NCBI GenBank assembly: GCA_036346205.1
Contig: JARFJB010001945.1
Span: forward strand, 4,325,001-4,389,000
DNA: 64,000 nt
Source: Vesta saturnalis
Lineage: Eukaryota > Arthropoda > Insecta > Coleoptera > Lampyridae
Direction of reading: 5' to 3'
Shown here piece after piece: positions 11,166 to 25,187 of the stretch. The position numbers were made by a program, and so were the translations under genes. Positions within the stretch are counted from its first letter, which is position 1, and each line of letters starts with the position of its first letter. The notes beneath the pieces were generated by a model. The model had not been told where the DNA came from, did no database searches, and saw only the letters and a program-made list of their open reading frames with translations.

Positions 11166-13481
11166 CACCGTGTCCAAGATAAGGGTGCGCACTATGGGGA
11201 TCTCGGAAACGGTAAGAGATGGAAGGTCGGTTAAATTGAAGAAAAGTTACGCATTTGAGAGGATGTATTTATGGTCTTTGTAGAACTCGAATATCTCTTT
11301 TAGTTTTTGAGATATTTGACAAATATTGAATTTTCTGATTTTCGTTTTTATTTTTTTCTGGCCTTACTTGAAGAGCACATTTTCATTGTCACTTTTCTAG
11401 CTCTACTTAATGCTGTTATTAAATTTTTGATACAACGTTTCGTTTGTTAGCAACCATCATCAACTTTATCTTTATAAATACACGAAGAAATTATTTTTGC
11501 CATATTTAAATTCTCTCCTTGATTCTGAATTCAACGATATGTCACACTTTATATTTTTGATACGTTTCGGATGAGAAAATTCATATTCATCGAAAACGTA
11601 CAGTTAAAACTAATACTAGAAACATTAGAAAATCGTAAAATTATTATAAAATTATGTTTTGTAATTTTAAATGATAGACAAATAAAAAACAAATTTATTT
11701 TAAAGGTTAATAAACTCACAAAAGATGTTCAAAAAGATTCCCGTTATTCTCTAAACTTAAATAGCATCTTCTAACTGTAGCATCTAAAACATTCTTCAGC
11801 ATTTGAGGAGCAAACGCTTCGAGAACTAATCTTTGTAAAATTTCTTCGTTTTCAATATTGTTTCCATAAATGTAATTTTTAATGTATCCCCAAAGAAAAA
11901 ATCCAAATGTGTTATAGCTGGAGAACGGGCTGGCCACAGTACATTTGCATGTGTGCCAATACATCTTTCTGGAAATCTAACTGACAGGTATTCTCTGACA
12001 ACTCTGGAATTATGTACTGGTGCACTGTTCTGTATAAACCAACAACTTTCAACTTCTTGGAAAGGCAAATCATTCAAAGCTATCTCTAATTCATTTTGGA
12101 GTAAAATTTGGTAACGTTCAGAATTTAAGGACTCGTGGTAAATGAAAGGACCTATAAGTCGAGTACCGAATATAGCAGCCCACGTATTAAATCCGAAACG
12201 GTGTTGGTATTTGGCCGTTTTGTACAGTCGTGGATTTACTCTTGCCCAATAATGAGCATTCCAACGATTAAAAATTCCATTATTATGAACCATACTTTCA
12301 TCGGACCATATTATTTTATTCGGAAAATATTCATTGTCTTGAGATTGACGAGTATACCATTCGCAAAATATTCTACGTCTTTCTGGGTCACCTGGTCGAA
12401 GTCCTTGGCAAATTCTAAATTTATATCGATGTACTTTCTCTTCTTTAGAACATAATGAGCTGTGGAATGGGCTATGCAAGTTGCCTCTTCAATTTTTTTA
12501 GTAGAAACCTCTGGATTTTCCGTTACAGCTAATAAAACAGTATTAACTTTTTCTTCATTGCAAGGTTTTTTGCGAGATTTGACAGGTTTTTTAAACGCAC
12601 CATATTCTTTTAGATTAACTGCTAATGTGCGAAAAGTTCTCTTGTGAGGTTGACGCCTTTCTGGATATTTGTTTAAATGCATTATTTCGGCTTCAGAACA
12701 ATTACGTTGACACAAAATGTAACACGTCAGTATATCGAATTTTTCATTGCTTGAAAAATGTATTCCTACCATATTGTTTTTAGGTAAACACAAAATGTAA
12801 TTAACTCAAAGACCACCAAACAAACGTAATACGGACAAAAATCAATTATGACAGGTAGGTAAACAAAATGCAAAGCCAACTTATTTTTATCAAATGCATC
12901 AGTATGACGGAAGATGTATTTTAACTGTTTAATTAATAGTATTTTCACTAAATACATACCTGTGAATTATTTTTTTCGCAACAGGCATTAGAAAATGAGA
13001 AAACATTATTTTATAATAATTTTACAGTTTTCTAATGTTTCTAGTATTAGTTTTAACTGAATTTTCTCATCTGAAACCTATCAAAAATATAAAGTATGAT
13101 ATATCATTGAATTCAGAATCAAGGAGAGAATTTAAATATGGCAAAAATAATGTTTTCGTGTATTTAAAAAAATAAAGTTGATGATGGTTGCTAACAAACG
13201 AAACGTTGTATCAAAAATTGAATAACAGCAGTAAGTAGAGCTAGAAAAGTGGCAATGAAAATGTGCTCTTCTTTTCTTGATAGTTCTTCAAATAAGGTCA
13301 GAAAAAAATAAAAACGAAAATCAGAAAATTCAATTTTTTCAAATATCTCAAAAACTAAAAGAGATATTCGAGTTCTACAAAGACCATAAATACATCCTCT
13401 GCGTAACTTTTGTTCCATTTAACCGACCTTCCATCTCTTACCGTTTCCGAGATCCCCATAGTCCTTATCTTGGACACTGCA
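11166..13481. mobile_element. IS630/Tc1-mariner element with ~480-bp TIRs
   Basis: A 2.3-kb element flanked by TA on both sides (11164-11165, 13482-13483), the standard target duplication of the superfamily. TIRs run 11166-11656 and about 13004-13481. They begin differently for 4 bases, then share GTGTCCAAGATAAGG and GGGGATCTCGGAAACGGTAA, continuing with few mismatches to the inner AATTTTACGATTTTCTAATG region. The left TIR has an extra GTGCGC after AAGATAAGG. A minus-strand transposase relic fills the middle. The long TIRs distinguish it from classical mariner (about 30 bp). Confidence 0.88.
11716..12772 (-). pseudogene. IS630 DD41D transposase, two frameshifts
   Basis: The N-terminal HTH reads CQRNCSEAEIMHLNKYPERR, HKRTFRTLAVNLKEYGAFKK (DUF4817-like of insect transposases). 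The catalytic core gives IIWSDESMVHNNGIFNRWNA (first Asp intact), ESCWFIQNSAPVHNSRVV (second Asp changed to Asn, following Gly to Ser) and WPARSPAITHLDFFF (third Asp kept). There are 41 residues between second and third positions. The C-terminus ENNGNLFEHLL matches the family ending NG.HFEHLL. Frameshifts occur near 12430 and in an A-run near 11890. The start MVGIHF at 12772 was chosen because it directly precedes the HTH. Non-functional. Confidence 0.88.
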
Positions 13482-13483
13482 TA

Positions 13484-14159
13484 TGAAAACCCTGAAGATA
13501 ACTTCTGTAAATTATTTCATATAATATGTATATTAATTTCAATTTGAGTTTTATTTAAAATAGTTCTAATAACCTGACAATCTACAATGTGTTTGCTTTT
13601 TAAAACTTCGATACTTTAAACAATCGTTTACAAACTTTAAAAACTCCTTCACCAACCCACTCAAGACATGGTTCAAACAAAGCAAAATTAAAAATTAACT
13701 ACTCACCATGAAATCACTAGTTGCTTTTGTTGTCACAATTTGGAGGGCCATGACACAATTCTCCAGAGCATCTAAGATAACAATTTATCACAACTGATTA
13801 ATTTAACTCAGACAATGGTTTTCACTGAAAATGCTAGAAGTATATTTTCGTACTGATCACAAAATCGATGATTAGTGGTACTGTTCTAGACTATTTGGCG
13901 GCTTTTCAAGAAATCCTGAAGTAGCCGTGGCACTTTAATCCTCTATGTGAATTTATTCGTGAAACAAGAATCGTTGAAAGATGAAATGGTAGGTAGTGGT
14001 CGTTTTAGCATAAAAATTGCAAATGTGCAATAGACAAAATACGTCGGCCATCTCTGTACGTGTCCTTTTGCAATAGACCAATCGTCTATATGTTAACGAA
14101 TATTAAAACAAGATATGCATTTGCATACTTATCGTTTGACCTCAGTTCAGGCAATTTTG
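13484..14159. other. No feature seen
   Basis: AT-rich DNA without ORF, TIR or recognisable repeat. Confidence 0.5.
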
Positions 14160-14580
14160 CCCTCAGATTATTAAAGTAAGGAACAGTTTTACCAGTGCCA
14201 TATGCATGGTGACCTTTTGGATGGATTTTTGTCGTAATGAAGCATGGTTCGTATTTCTGGATATGTCAGTGCTCAAAATATGGGAATATCGAGTTTTGGG
14301 AACCCTCAATTTTTTAGAGAAACTCTCTGCATTTTTGTAGATTTAAGTCAACTGCTGTTTGTAGGCCCAATTTTTTTAATGACACTGACCGCACAAAGAT
14401 ACCGAAATCAAATTCTTAGCAACTTTATTAATGAAATGCCTCGATGGTGAAGTACATATTGGATACTTTCAACAGTACGGAGCAAGAGCTCACACTGCAC
14501 AAATAACTATTAAATTTTATAACAATTTTATGATGAGCGTCAAAATATACCATTTCCGACATGGCTTCTAAGATTTTGCG
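14160..14580 (+). pseudogene. IS630-like transposase fragment
   Basis: Coding traces across frames: RNEAWFV where family members have SDEA (Asp lost), ISGYVSAQNMG, ENP-like NPQFFRETL, VGPIFL, AQRYRNQILSNFINEMPR, and YFQQYGARAHTAQITIKF where the second catalytic Asp of QQDGARAHT is Tyr. This covers the catalytic middle of the protein only. The N-terminus, the third acid and TIRs are not found. It probably comes from a different subfamily than the 11166 element, because members with GARAHTAQ form their own group. Confidence 0.7.
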
Positions 14581-17500
14581 ATTTAATTCTTCTTACAGCG
14601 TGTAATCGGCAGGGGTTATGTGTAAATTTTGAGCAACCTATTGAACATTTTTGTTTATAAATTTTTTAAAACATAGCACTTTTCTTCGACATTATTGGAT
14701 TTTAGATAAAGGTTAGGTTTAAATTCCACAAAAGACACTTGCACAATCACCATTTTCTTGAATGTGTTTAAAGTACCTACCGAATTTGTAAAATAGTCAT
14801 AGCCTACCGTAATTGAAAATTTAAAGAATGAGATATTATAATATAAAATGGAAGACTAATCGATACATGCTATTTAATGCATTAATTTTATTGATAAAGA
14901 TTTTGCGATGCTCAATGTGAAGAGTATTTTCATCCCGACACGACTACTGTGACTAAATTTATCGTATTAAAGATTAGCTTTATTATTAGCAAAAATTTGC
15001 ATTTGGTACGAAATGAAATTTTAACATACGTTCATGTTACTTATATAATATTCTTTAGCAAAAAATACGAATTGAAGGGATTTGTTCCTTTCAAAACAAT
15101 GTTTGAAAGCACAGTAAATCACGTCGAGAGCTTTCACTTTAGATACAACATGAATTTTAACAACCCAGAAGCATGTAGTACTAGTAACAATACATCAAAT
15201 AAAACGCGTTTTATGTTTATAAGTAATTCAACAATAATATTCTTTCACTAAACAGTTTTATTTAATACTCATTCTACTTTTGTAAAAGTAAGATATCTTT
15301 AATTATAACCATTTTATGTAAAAATCTAAATGGACATCGTATTACGATTTGCAATCAAAGCGTATAAAAAACTTTAAAAGTACTTTAACAATTAAACGTA
15401 TAGTGCAGGTTACTTGCAGTAAATCTTTTCAACGACTGAAAATCGTTGGCTTTCTATCATCAAAGGATTCAGGAAGGGTCTCAATAGGATTATAAAGTAT
15501 TTACAGTTCTCGGACCGCTCTGCTACTAATATTAATCCAAATAAACCGCTTCTAAATTTCTAGGGAGTTTAGCGCTTTGTGAATTAATGTGATGTTTTAT
15601 TACATTTAATTTTAAAGGTTCTTTAATAAATAATTTCTTTCTGAAATACATTTTGAAACAAATGTATTAATATAAAAGGTCTTGAAGAAATTTTCTATTT
15701 ACAAAGGATTAAAGGTTGGAAAGACCGAAAATATATTTTACTTGACTAATATCTCACATACGTATGTGTCAGAAAAATATAGTGCCCGTAATAATGAAAA
15801 GGGTATTTGCTTTAATATACTTTAAAATACCAACCTAATCATTTCTGTGAAACAGTATTTTGTATTCCTTGCACATTTTCCATTCTGTTGTGCTATTCAA
15901 CCACAATCCTAACTAAACAAGATAGATGTATTATCTTTCTCTAAGGAATACTGCTGTACCAATGCCATCTTCGTTAATCGACGCTTTGCGTTTGTCTAAA
16001 AATCAGTAGTCAAATAGGTATGCCTTTTTTATTTTGTTTGATAAATAGTAATAACTTACATAATTTTTATATGTTTAATAAATACGTAGGTGGAATATGA
16101 AACATAAGTGAGGTTTAACAAACTTTCAGAATAGCAAATTACTTTTTATATTACTGAAGCAGTTGGAAGTTAAATTGAAAAGATGAGAAGAAAGTACTTC
16201 AACAACGTTTCAGATTCTACAACTAATCCTAGTTATATGCCTTTAAAAGTTGAATCCAGCTACAATAATGTGGATTATGTTTGACGTATATCGACTGTAA
16301 TGTAAGTTTAGAAACTGTACATGTCGACTGAGCTTGTGCTTAAGATTCTGTAGTTGATCTTCTTAGACGTAGACATGCAAATGCATTTTTCTAGTTTTAA
16401 ACCAAAAGCGTGCAACGCTAAAACATTTTAAATGTATAGTGAACAAACGCATACTGTATTTTACTACCGTTATCGCTCCAATTATTTCTAGGAGCAGTAT
16501 TTTTACATTGCACAATCCATTTTATGTCTTTAAAATGCAACGAAATTTATTTTTTGTTATAAACCATTATGGATGTTGCTCTTAAAGTTAATTTAAGTTT
16601 GCTTCTTTAATTTTTTTTTAATGTCAATATTAAGTAATAATTAGACACAACATAATTAAAATTAATCATATGGTGAAGATGTAGTAAAAAAATGTGTAAC
16701 GTAAGTGTATGAAATTTTAAATAATAAAAAGTAAGTTATAAGATAATGAAATAATAAGTTCTCCAAAAATACAAACCTTACACCACTTATAGTTGTGCCT
16801 TTGACTCAGTCGGTTGATTAACAGGGTGGGTTCAAATAAAATGATTTGCTTAATTACCACTAGATCTGCTCGATTATTTTCACTTACCATCAATAATAAA
16901 AAATGTAAAACTAATGAAATTATCTCGGGCGCCAAATTGTTTTTTATAATATCGGAACAATTAAACCGAGTTTATAAAAATGTAAAAAAATAACAATATA
17001 CAGACTACGTTTATTGAATATTAAATGTAATGATGAAATAATGAAGGTCTTAAAATTATGCTTAAAGTACTAAATAAATCACTAAATAAATACCTTAGAA
17101 ATTTTTGTACACAAACTTTTCTTTTTGACAACCTCTGGTATCTAAATATGATTACGAAGCGGTTAACCTGCATGAAATCATTCTTACGTCATCATCGTGC
17201 AATCTTGACATAATGTTATCAGCCGCACCCCAAACTGAATTTATCTTTAAAAAATCCGTATAAATTTCTTCTTAAAACTTTTAAATCCACTTCTTATTGC
17301 ATTATTTGGAAGTTTCCCATTCAAAAAAAATTTGCAATCATAAAACGAAAAATGTACGCAACAATAAAATCAAATGCGTACTTAAGATGTAATTACGTTG
17401 TAAATTGAAGTAATGATAAACGTGTAATTAAAGTAAAAAATGGTATAAAAAATACGTAAAGAAAGCGCCTAAAAAGAACAAATGCTTTAATTTTATGTAA

Positions 17501-18505
17501 ATGTACTAAAAATATATCTTACCACCAATTTGATGGCACTTTCACATAAATTTAGGTAAAAATCAAAAAGAAGCAGCTTTCTGCTTCGACATTAAAACAG
17601 GAAGTGAAAAAAATGGAGGCTTTCGAAGTAGATGAAGCGGTTCTGCGCATAAGATATCAGCAGAATTACTTAATTCAGACGCGTTGCGTATAGAATTAAG
17701 TCACGATGTGTTGCGCAACTCAAATGACTAGAAAACAGTTTATGGGAATATAAATCTTTACGAAAATATGCACTATGGAGATATGCAAATTAAGTTGCCT
17801 ACCTCATACCAATATTGTAAAATAATAAAAATTTTCTTGTATTTCGAACTAAATGAAGGAAAGATCCTAAATTGAAGTATATTTTATACAACACAAAAAA
17901 GAGTTGTTACAAAGATACGGTACACTTTTACATTTTTTCATTCAGAACAATTCTTGTATATTACATTTATTATTAGTCTATTGAGATTGCTATATCCTGG
18001 TAGTGTACAGTACTGTAAGTTCATATTATTTACTGGTAAGTAGTGACTGCTAACTACAGCAGATTGAATTCACAGCTCAATCTACGGTACAATAACTTGC
18101 GATGAACATAAACGTATAATTTTTTTTAAAGCAAAACTATAAAAATGGTTATTAATCATGCATTACAGAACAGGTTTCAGTCCAGCTTTTTCTAAAATGC
18201 ACTCTACTGATTCGTTATATACTTTATACAACAGTTTGTACTGATGCTATAAAGATTTTTACCTTCTATGCTCAAACCTCTATAAGTAAGATATTTATTT
18301 AATTTTCATTAACTGTATAACATTATAAAGTTTTTATTAAAGTTGCATTTATCGTTAACGGTGATTGTTATGAGCATCAAAAATGACATTTTGTATAGCA
18401 ATGCTAGACATTTATTATTAATTAATAATTAAGTTTGCAAGTATGAGTTTTCTTTCAGATTATTTGAAAAGCTGCAAAAATGTAAAATATAAGAATCTAG
18501 ACTAA
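14581..18505. other. Long AT-rich stretch without recognised gene
   Basis: A 100-codon ORF at 14949-15251 (+) has no recognised domain. Around 17570-17600 a small hairpin (AGAAGCAGCTTTCTGCTTC) precedes a short ORF starting MEAFEVDEAVLRIRYQQNYL (17613), 26 codons, too short to judge. The stretch could be intron of the Spondin-type gene at 21155 or plain intergenic DNA. Confidence 0.4.
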
Positions 18506-18772
18506 TTAATATAGATTTAAATCTCTCCCGTAAACCATAAATATTGAAAATGTACTTTTGTACAACCGGTTTAAAAATGTACCAGATCTGTACAATTGCA
18601 CCAGCTCTGGCAACGCTGCTGGAGACACACCGTTCATTGCTCCAAATCGCCCGTATAATCGCGTATGGAGAAGATAACCGTAGGCACCCCAATTATACTC
18701 GAAATAGTTACACTTCAGATCGTCCCCGGAACCTAGTTTTGCATTACACACGCGCCTGATGTGAGGAAGGTA
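18506..18772. other. GC-richer coding-like island, unrecognised
   Basis: About 180 bp (18590-18772) is markedly less AT-rich than its surroundings. Minus strand reads IRRVCNAKLGSGDDLKC, NYFEYNWGAYGYLLHTRLYG; plus strand has a 71-codon ORF ending HYTRA. A good donor-like AAG|GTAACT lies at 18769, but all + frames close within about 40 bases of it. Neither reading was recognised. It may be an old exon or transposon piece. Confidence 0.25.
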
Positions 18773-19227
18773 ACTTTGATACCATCGTTATAAAAAATGT
18801 AAAATAACGCACTGAATTACATGCGAATTTCTGTCTGTTTATCTTGGTGGTTGGGTGGGCACGTGCCTTTGTGCCTTTTAGTACCAGCCGCCAATGTCCT
18901 CTACATTAAGTATACGGAAAGTTAATCCATTATTGATTGAAACATGAAATCTGTGTAAGTTTAAAATTTAAACTACGTTTTAATGACCTTAATCCGATTC
19001 CATATATATGGTATATTCGGTATATAAATAATAATAATTGCTATAAAAATCAATTGCAATCAAACGCAACAGGAGTTTATAAAAATAACAATTAAACTAA
19101 AATTATGGCAATTTTTTGTCCGGTATAAATCCGATGTCATAAATACAATATATGGGTGTGTTAAAATAATTTATTAACAGTTGCGAGAAAAAATCTATTG
19201 AATTTCAGACGAGCCGGTCAAAAATTG
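18773..19227. other. No feature seen
   Basis: AT-rich sequence between the GC-richer island and the CTCCGT microsatellite. No ORF or repeat recognised. Confidence 0.4.
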
Positions 19228-20300
<1,073 letters not shown>

Positions 20301-21154
20301 TGGTTTGTATGTAAGTATGTTAGTATCCACGCTAACTCCAGAACGATGAGATGCACGTACTCGAAATTTCCTAGTTTTAGTTTTATTTCATGTGTCCTGG
20401 ATAATATTAGACTTCGTGAGAAACCCACTGGCGGTGAGGGGGGAGCAGTTTTTGGTTTTTATCAAATATTTCTGGACGATCTGCATATTTCAAAGATGCA
20501 AACATGTCACAATATTGGTTTTTAAAAAATACATTAACCAATTCAATTTTACGATACGATATGTAATTTGGTGGCGAAAGTGGAATTTGTTTTCATGTTT
20601 TGTTTAATATCTGAATAACGATCCACTTTATAGGAAAATCTGTGAACATATTTTTTATGATAATTTAATTTTACATAACCTTTGTTTATAATGTTTCTTA
20701 ATCCCAAGACAAATAAGCCTTAAAATGTAATTAAACAAAATTTATGAGGGTGATGGCTGCTTTCGAATTTTTTTAAGGCTGCACCTATATGCCTATTAAC
20801 CACTGACAGACGGTTAATCATCTATCTGACATGATTATTGATTTTACAATGTTGCCTATTTTTACTATAAATGTATTACAAAAGAGGTTTTTTAAGCCTT
20901 GTCGTTTAATATTTAGAATTTAATGATTGGTACAAAATTTGTCTTATTTTACTAGTTTTAATTTTCACTTTGTAGTTTGTGGTTCCACACCAGATGCATA
21001 TAACCATTCCTCACGGATTGTAAATAATATAATAACAGTATTTATTTAGCAGTCGCTATTTACTAAATAAAATGAAATTGAATTTTATTGTATAAGTATA
21101 GTATGAATTTGATTTAGTTAAACGTTGAAGTGTAAACATATGTTTTATTTTCAG
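20301..21154. other. Probable intron upstream of the Spondin exon
   Basis: AT-rich, no ORF of note. Ends in the polypyrimidine/acceptor TGTTTTATTTTCAG at 21141-21154. Confidence 0.5.
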
Positions 21155-21366
21155 GCCGAAGCCACGACAAATCGTTTACACTGTTCCGGCTGGGTCAGCG
21201 TTCTTCATCGGGAGTAAAAGCATTCGCTGAAACTGGTCGATCTGACATTTTAGAAGAACAAAGTCAAGGAGAAGGTGGAATCTATGATGAGTTCAATGCA
21301 CCACCTATCACCACCGGCGTCGGACGCACTGAAGCGGAATTCTTCGTCGACGGCAACCACTCGAGG
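21155..21366 (+). CDS. Internal exon of a Spondin-N domain protein
   Basis: Acceptor TTTTATTTTCAG and donor AGG|GTAAAT bound a 212-bp exon: two bases completing a split codon, then 70 open codons, ending in phase 0. It reads RSHDKSFTLFRLGQRSSSGV, KAFAETGRSDILEEQSQGEG, then APPITTGVGRTEAEFFVDGN and HSRV. The SH(D/S)K..(F/Y), GV..FAE.G and 'EF.V...HS.V' pattern matches the first half of the Spondin_N domain found in F-spondin, M-spondin and mindin-type secreted matrix proteins. Which member cannot be decided from one exon. The exon is clearly less AT-rich than its flanks and has no lesion. The next exon should carry the conserved 'PSPDW..G' motif; it was not found in the window, so introns are probably long. 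Confidence 0.78.
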
Positions 21367-22296
21367 GTAAATAAATAATGACTTAAAAGAATATAAATAT
21401 TATCTGTTGTTTTGTTTTTCTTACGCTTATCGATTGTGCACGCACTTTTAATGATATAGATACTTCAGGAGAAACTGAAGAGGATGATCTGGAACTTGAG
21501 TGACACGCAAGCGTGTCCAGCGTGCAGATGGTCAATAGCATCACGCACGGAATAGTCTCATTACTTTCTCTCTGCAAGGGATACCTCCCAATCTTTGTTA
21601 GCTTAATTGATTGCCGTATTCTTTTTAGTTTTTTTTTTTTTTGGGTTTTGCGTGGTGAAATGTGTTCTTATAAAACTTGTTTGCTACCTGCTACATTTAA
21701 TTAATTCCCTAATGTTTCATTAATCACACATTAGAAAAATAGCTTGCTTTACAAAAACTTTGCTTTTATACCTTTTCTTATTGTTATTTTTCTTTAACTT
21801 GTATTACTTGAAGATTAAACTTGCACAGGCAAAACTATTCGGTTCCATTTACTTATTTATATATAACGTTTTTTCTATTTTTGTACAAAATAAAAAATTT
21901 TGACTGATATGATGATTGATAATAGAATAACATTACGTTATTAATTAATTATTAGTAATTACTTTCAAGCACGATGTATAAACTACTTAATTCTCTCTGA
22001 AATACTGTTAAAGGTTTAGTGCTTGAAACCCCTTTTCACACATTTGTATGTTAAAACGCTATTTGACACATACTTGGGATTATTTAAATATAAATTCTGC
22101 AAAGGAAATTAGTTTTTAATTAGACATATTGCAAAAGTTTAAATCTAAGATTTATAAAAAAATATGTGTAACACTTTTGTGTTTAATATTTTTCCTTTTT
22201 ATAATTTGGTGTAGTAATAGGTTAAATTTTACAATAATTATCGGGCCAGACACGTACAAGTAAAGTTAGCCTACGACTAGAAATTGTATCCTTTTA
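21367..22296. other. Probable intron downstream of the Spondin exon
   Basis: No further exon recognised. The ORF at 21383-21577 (-) overlaps the intron start and shows no domain. AT-rich. Confidence 0.45.
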
Positions 22297-22516
22297 ACAA
22301 TTTATTTTGCTAACCAAAAATTTGGGATGCAAACGCTGTCCCTCAGTGGTACAAAATTTGTGTTAAAATCGTCGTTGGAAAGGTAAAAATTTTAAATAAG
22401 TTGGACGCTGCCTCTTGATTCAGAATTCAGGAAGTAAAATTAAACGTGTAAATCCTTAAGTAAAACGGTCAAACAAACTTCTGCGTCCGAAATAATTGGT
22501 TAGCAAAATAAATTGT
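22297..22516. mobile_element. Small MITE-like element, 220 bp
   Basis: Inverted ends ACAATTTATTTTGCTAACCA at 22297 and its reverse complement ending at 22516 match over about 21 bp. Inner similarity (GGGATGCAAACGCTG against GGACGCAGAAG) is weaker. No ORF. No clear target duplication, so the family is unknown. Confidence 0.55.
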
Positions 22517-23029
22517 GAACAGTTTCTGGACCTATTCACACTACTAACCCTAGTTACACACCAATCTATGAATGTGGTATCAACCATGATTTAAGGGACA
22601 ACTGGTCCATAAGAGATGGTAAACTTTCCATTTCATACAGAAAACATTTATTTTCGGCTCTCTAGCATACAATATTTTGCTATTTCCTTCATGCAATCAC
22701 GTTTTTGACCGGTAAAAAGGGCGTCGTTTGATGTCGAGAATTTGATTACGTTACTTTTATTGGCTCTATTTATATCGTACTTACTGTTTAAGCTTTCGTG
22801 GTTTTTACAACCCACGTATATTTCGCTGTCCCTTAATTTTTATGTAGATATTCTTAAAACTACTTAATTCTGTAGAAGTTTTATTTAAATTACTTTTATA
22901 ATCATAACAGAAAATTTGTCACCTTTATCGATTTTGATTCTCTACAATAGAAATTAAGATGCTTACATCAGGGTCTATCAGATAGGCATTATGACAACAC
23001 TGTATGTAAGCGTTTTTAATAAACGTATA
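22517..23029. other. No feature seen
   Basis: AT-rich DNA between the 220-bp MITE and the next transposon; likely still intron. Confidence 0.4.
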
Positions 23030-23031
23030 TA

Positions 23032-25077
23032 CAGGGTGAGTTTTTTTCATTATTTGTATGAGGATCTCGGAAACCATAAGAGTAACACATTTGCTTAAAT
23101 ATGGGAAAGGTTTGCTTCTTTAGAACATATGCTTTTGTTGATTTAATATTGAATCTGAAGAAGACACTGCATGGCTTACTAGATATTTGTGAAAAAGTAA
23201 AATTCTCCAAAATCGTTTCAGCGCTGTAATTGGTTTATTTCTACAGATAGATAACAATTTTGTGCCGAATAACGTCACCATACTAGTTTTTTTAATTTTG
23301 CTTAGCATTTTAAAGTTATGAAGCAGAGGTGATTTTTTTAATGGAAACCATAGTTGGCTATGACATATTTTAATAGTGCATCTTTTCTCATTGTAATGAA
23401 GTAAGGGTTGTATCATTTATTTTCATAAATAAAAGCAAAATACACGTGTTTCTATTTTTAGGTTTAACAAAAATCCTATCTTGCCATGGAAAACAAAAGT
23501 AAAGCAACTGAAGTGTTATTTATCTTCATCCTTGACAGTTCGTTCGTTAGTGTAATTATCGGTTATGTCAGTATGGAGTTGCTTTAGAAAATTAATCATG
23601 GTGTACGCAAATTTCCAGAAATTTGATATGATCGAATGATACATCATTTGTAACAAAAACTACCAATGAACGGCCGAACGCTATTTTTTATTGTATTTTG
23701 ATCAACCATCTTTAGACACTTTCAAAAATTTATACAACAATTTAAAAGAGTTTGGGAGTTTTGTGAAGCCCAGAAATAGAGGTAGTATTGATGAAAACGT
23801 GCAGATAAATGTTCTAGCTGTTGTTAATCAAAACCCATCTACATCAAAACGGCGAATTGCTCAGAACGCTGCAATCTCACACCGCACACTAGTGAGAACT
23901 TTAGCAAAACATAACTACCATCGTTATAAATATTCAGTTGGACAAACTTTGCACCCTGGTGATGATGAAAGAAGATCAAATTTTTGTAATTGGTTCATAA
24001 ATATGTGCCATGAAAATAACTTTCCGATGCAGATCTTATGGACCGACGAAACACATTTTACAAACTGTGGTATGTTCAATCTCCATAATGAACACCTGTG
24101 GTCCCAAGAAAATTCTCACCGTTTACAAGAAAGACGATCTCAGATTAAGCTTGGTTTTAATTTACGGTGCGGTGTTATTGGTTCGCAGCTTGTACCATTT
24201 ATTTTTAATGGGACTTTAACTGGAAATCGATATTTGTAATTTTTTAGGGAAAATTTTTACAATATCCTAGATGAATTAAATTTAGAAACCCGTGCAAAAA
24301 AACAGTGGTATCAGCACGACAGTGCCCCACCCCACTATTAGGCGCAAGTTAAAAGATATTTAGATGAAATTTGTCCAAACTCGTGGATAGGCAGAAATGG
24401 TCCTGTTTTATGGGCTACACGTTCCCCTGATCTTTCACCTTTAGAGTTTTTTGTATTTGGAGTAATAAAAGATCTCGTATATGTGCGATCATACGAAACC
24501 CAGCAGGAGCTGGAGGAAGCTGTTATTAATGCATTTCACAGATTAAATGGGCTTAAAATTAGGAAAACTGTTAACTCTGTGTTGAAAAGGTGTCGTATAT
24601 AAATAATGGTGGACACTTCGAACACTTACTGTAAAGTTCTTTTGTTTCCATGGAAAGATATGTTTTTTGTTAAATATAATAGAAAAACGTGTATTGTCCT
24701 TTTATTTATTAAAGTAAGTGATACAACCACATCATTCCAATAAGAAAAAATGCACTACAAAGATATGACATAGCCAACTATGGTTTTCATTTAAAAAAGG
24801 GCATCTTTGCTTCATAACTTTAAAATGCCAAGCAAAATTAAAAAACTAGTACGGTGACGTTATTCGGCACAAAATTATCTAAACATTGTATTTAAACAAT
24901 TTTTATCTATCTTTTTTACAAATATCTAGTAAGTCATGCATTTTCTTAAATCAACACAAGCATATATGGATTAGTCTTCTAAAGAAGTAAATAAGCAAAT
25001 AAGCAAACATTTACGCAAATTTGTAACTCTTATGGTTTCAGAAATCCCATACAAATAATGAAAAAAAACTCACTGTG
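23032..25077. mobile_element. IS630/Tc1-mariner element with ~450-bp TIRs
   Basis: Flanked by TA (23030-23031; 25078-25079). Ends CAGGGTGAG and CACAGTGAG (as reverse complement), followed by TTTTTTTCATTATTTGTATG in both. TIRs extend to about 23505 and from about 24635, ending inside around CCATGGAAA. Subterminal GATCTCGGAAACCATAAGAG resembles GATCTCGGAAACGGTAAGAG of the 11166 element, showing relationship. A transposase pseudogene on the + strand lies between the TIRs. Confidence 0.88.
23598..24602 (+). pseudogene. IS630 transposase with four stops, DD41E triad
   Basis: A single reading frame of 334 codons from ATG 23598 to TAA 24600-24602, broken only by stops at 23637, 23667, 24237 and 24339. 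N-terminal HTH region includes SLDTFKNLYNNLKEFGSFVK, then STSKRRIAQNAAISHRTLVR. The catalytic region shows MQILWTDETHFTN (first Asp), WYQHDSAPPHY (second Asp) and WATRSPDLSPLEFFVFG, where the third acid is Glu instead of the Asp seen in relatives here. 41 residues lie between the last two. It ends LNGLKIRKTVNSVLKRCRI. There is no frameshift over 1 kb, so decay is by point mutation only and probably recent. Confidence 0.88.
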
Positions 25078-25187
25078 TATATTCGTTGGGTAAGTTCGAA
25101 AAAAAGATCTCGCTTATGTTCTTAAACATATGTATTTTCCTTTTAAATGAATTGAAACAATTCTGCATTAATCAATAATTGAGAACA

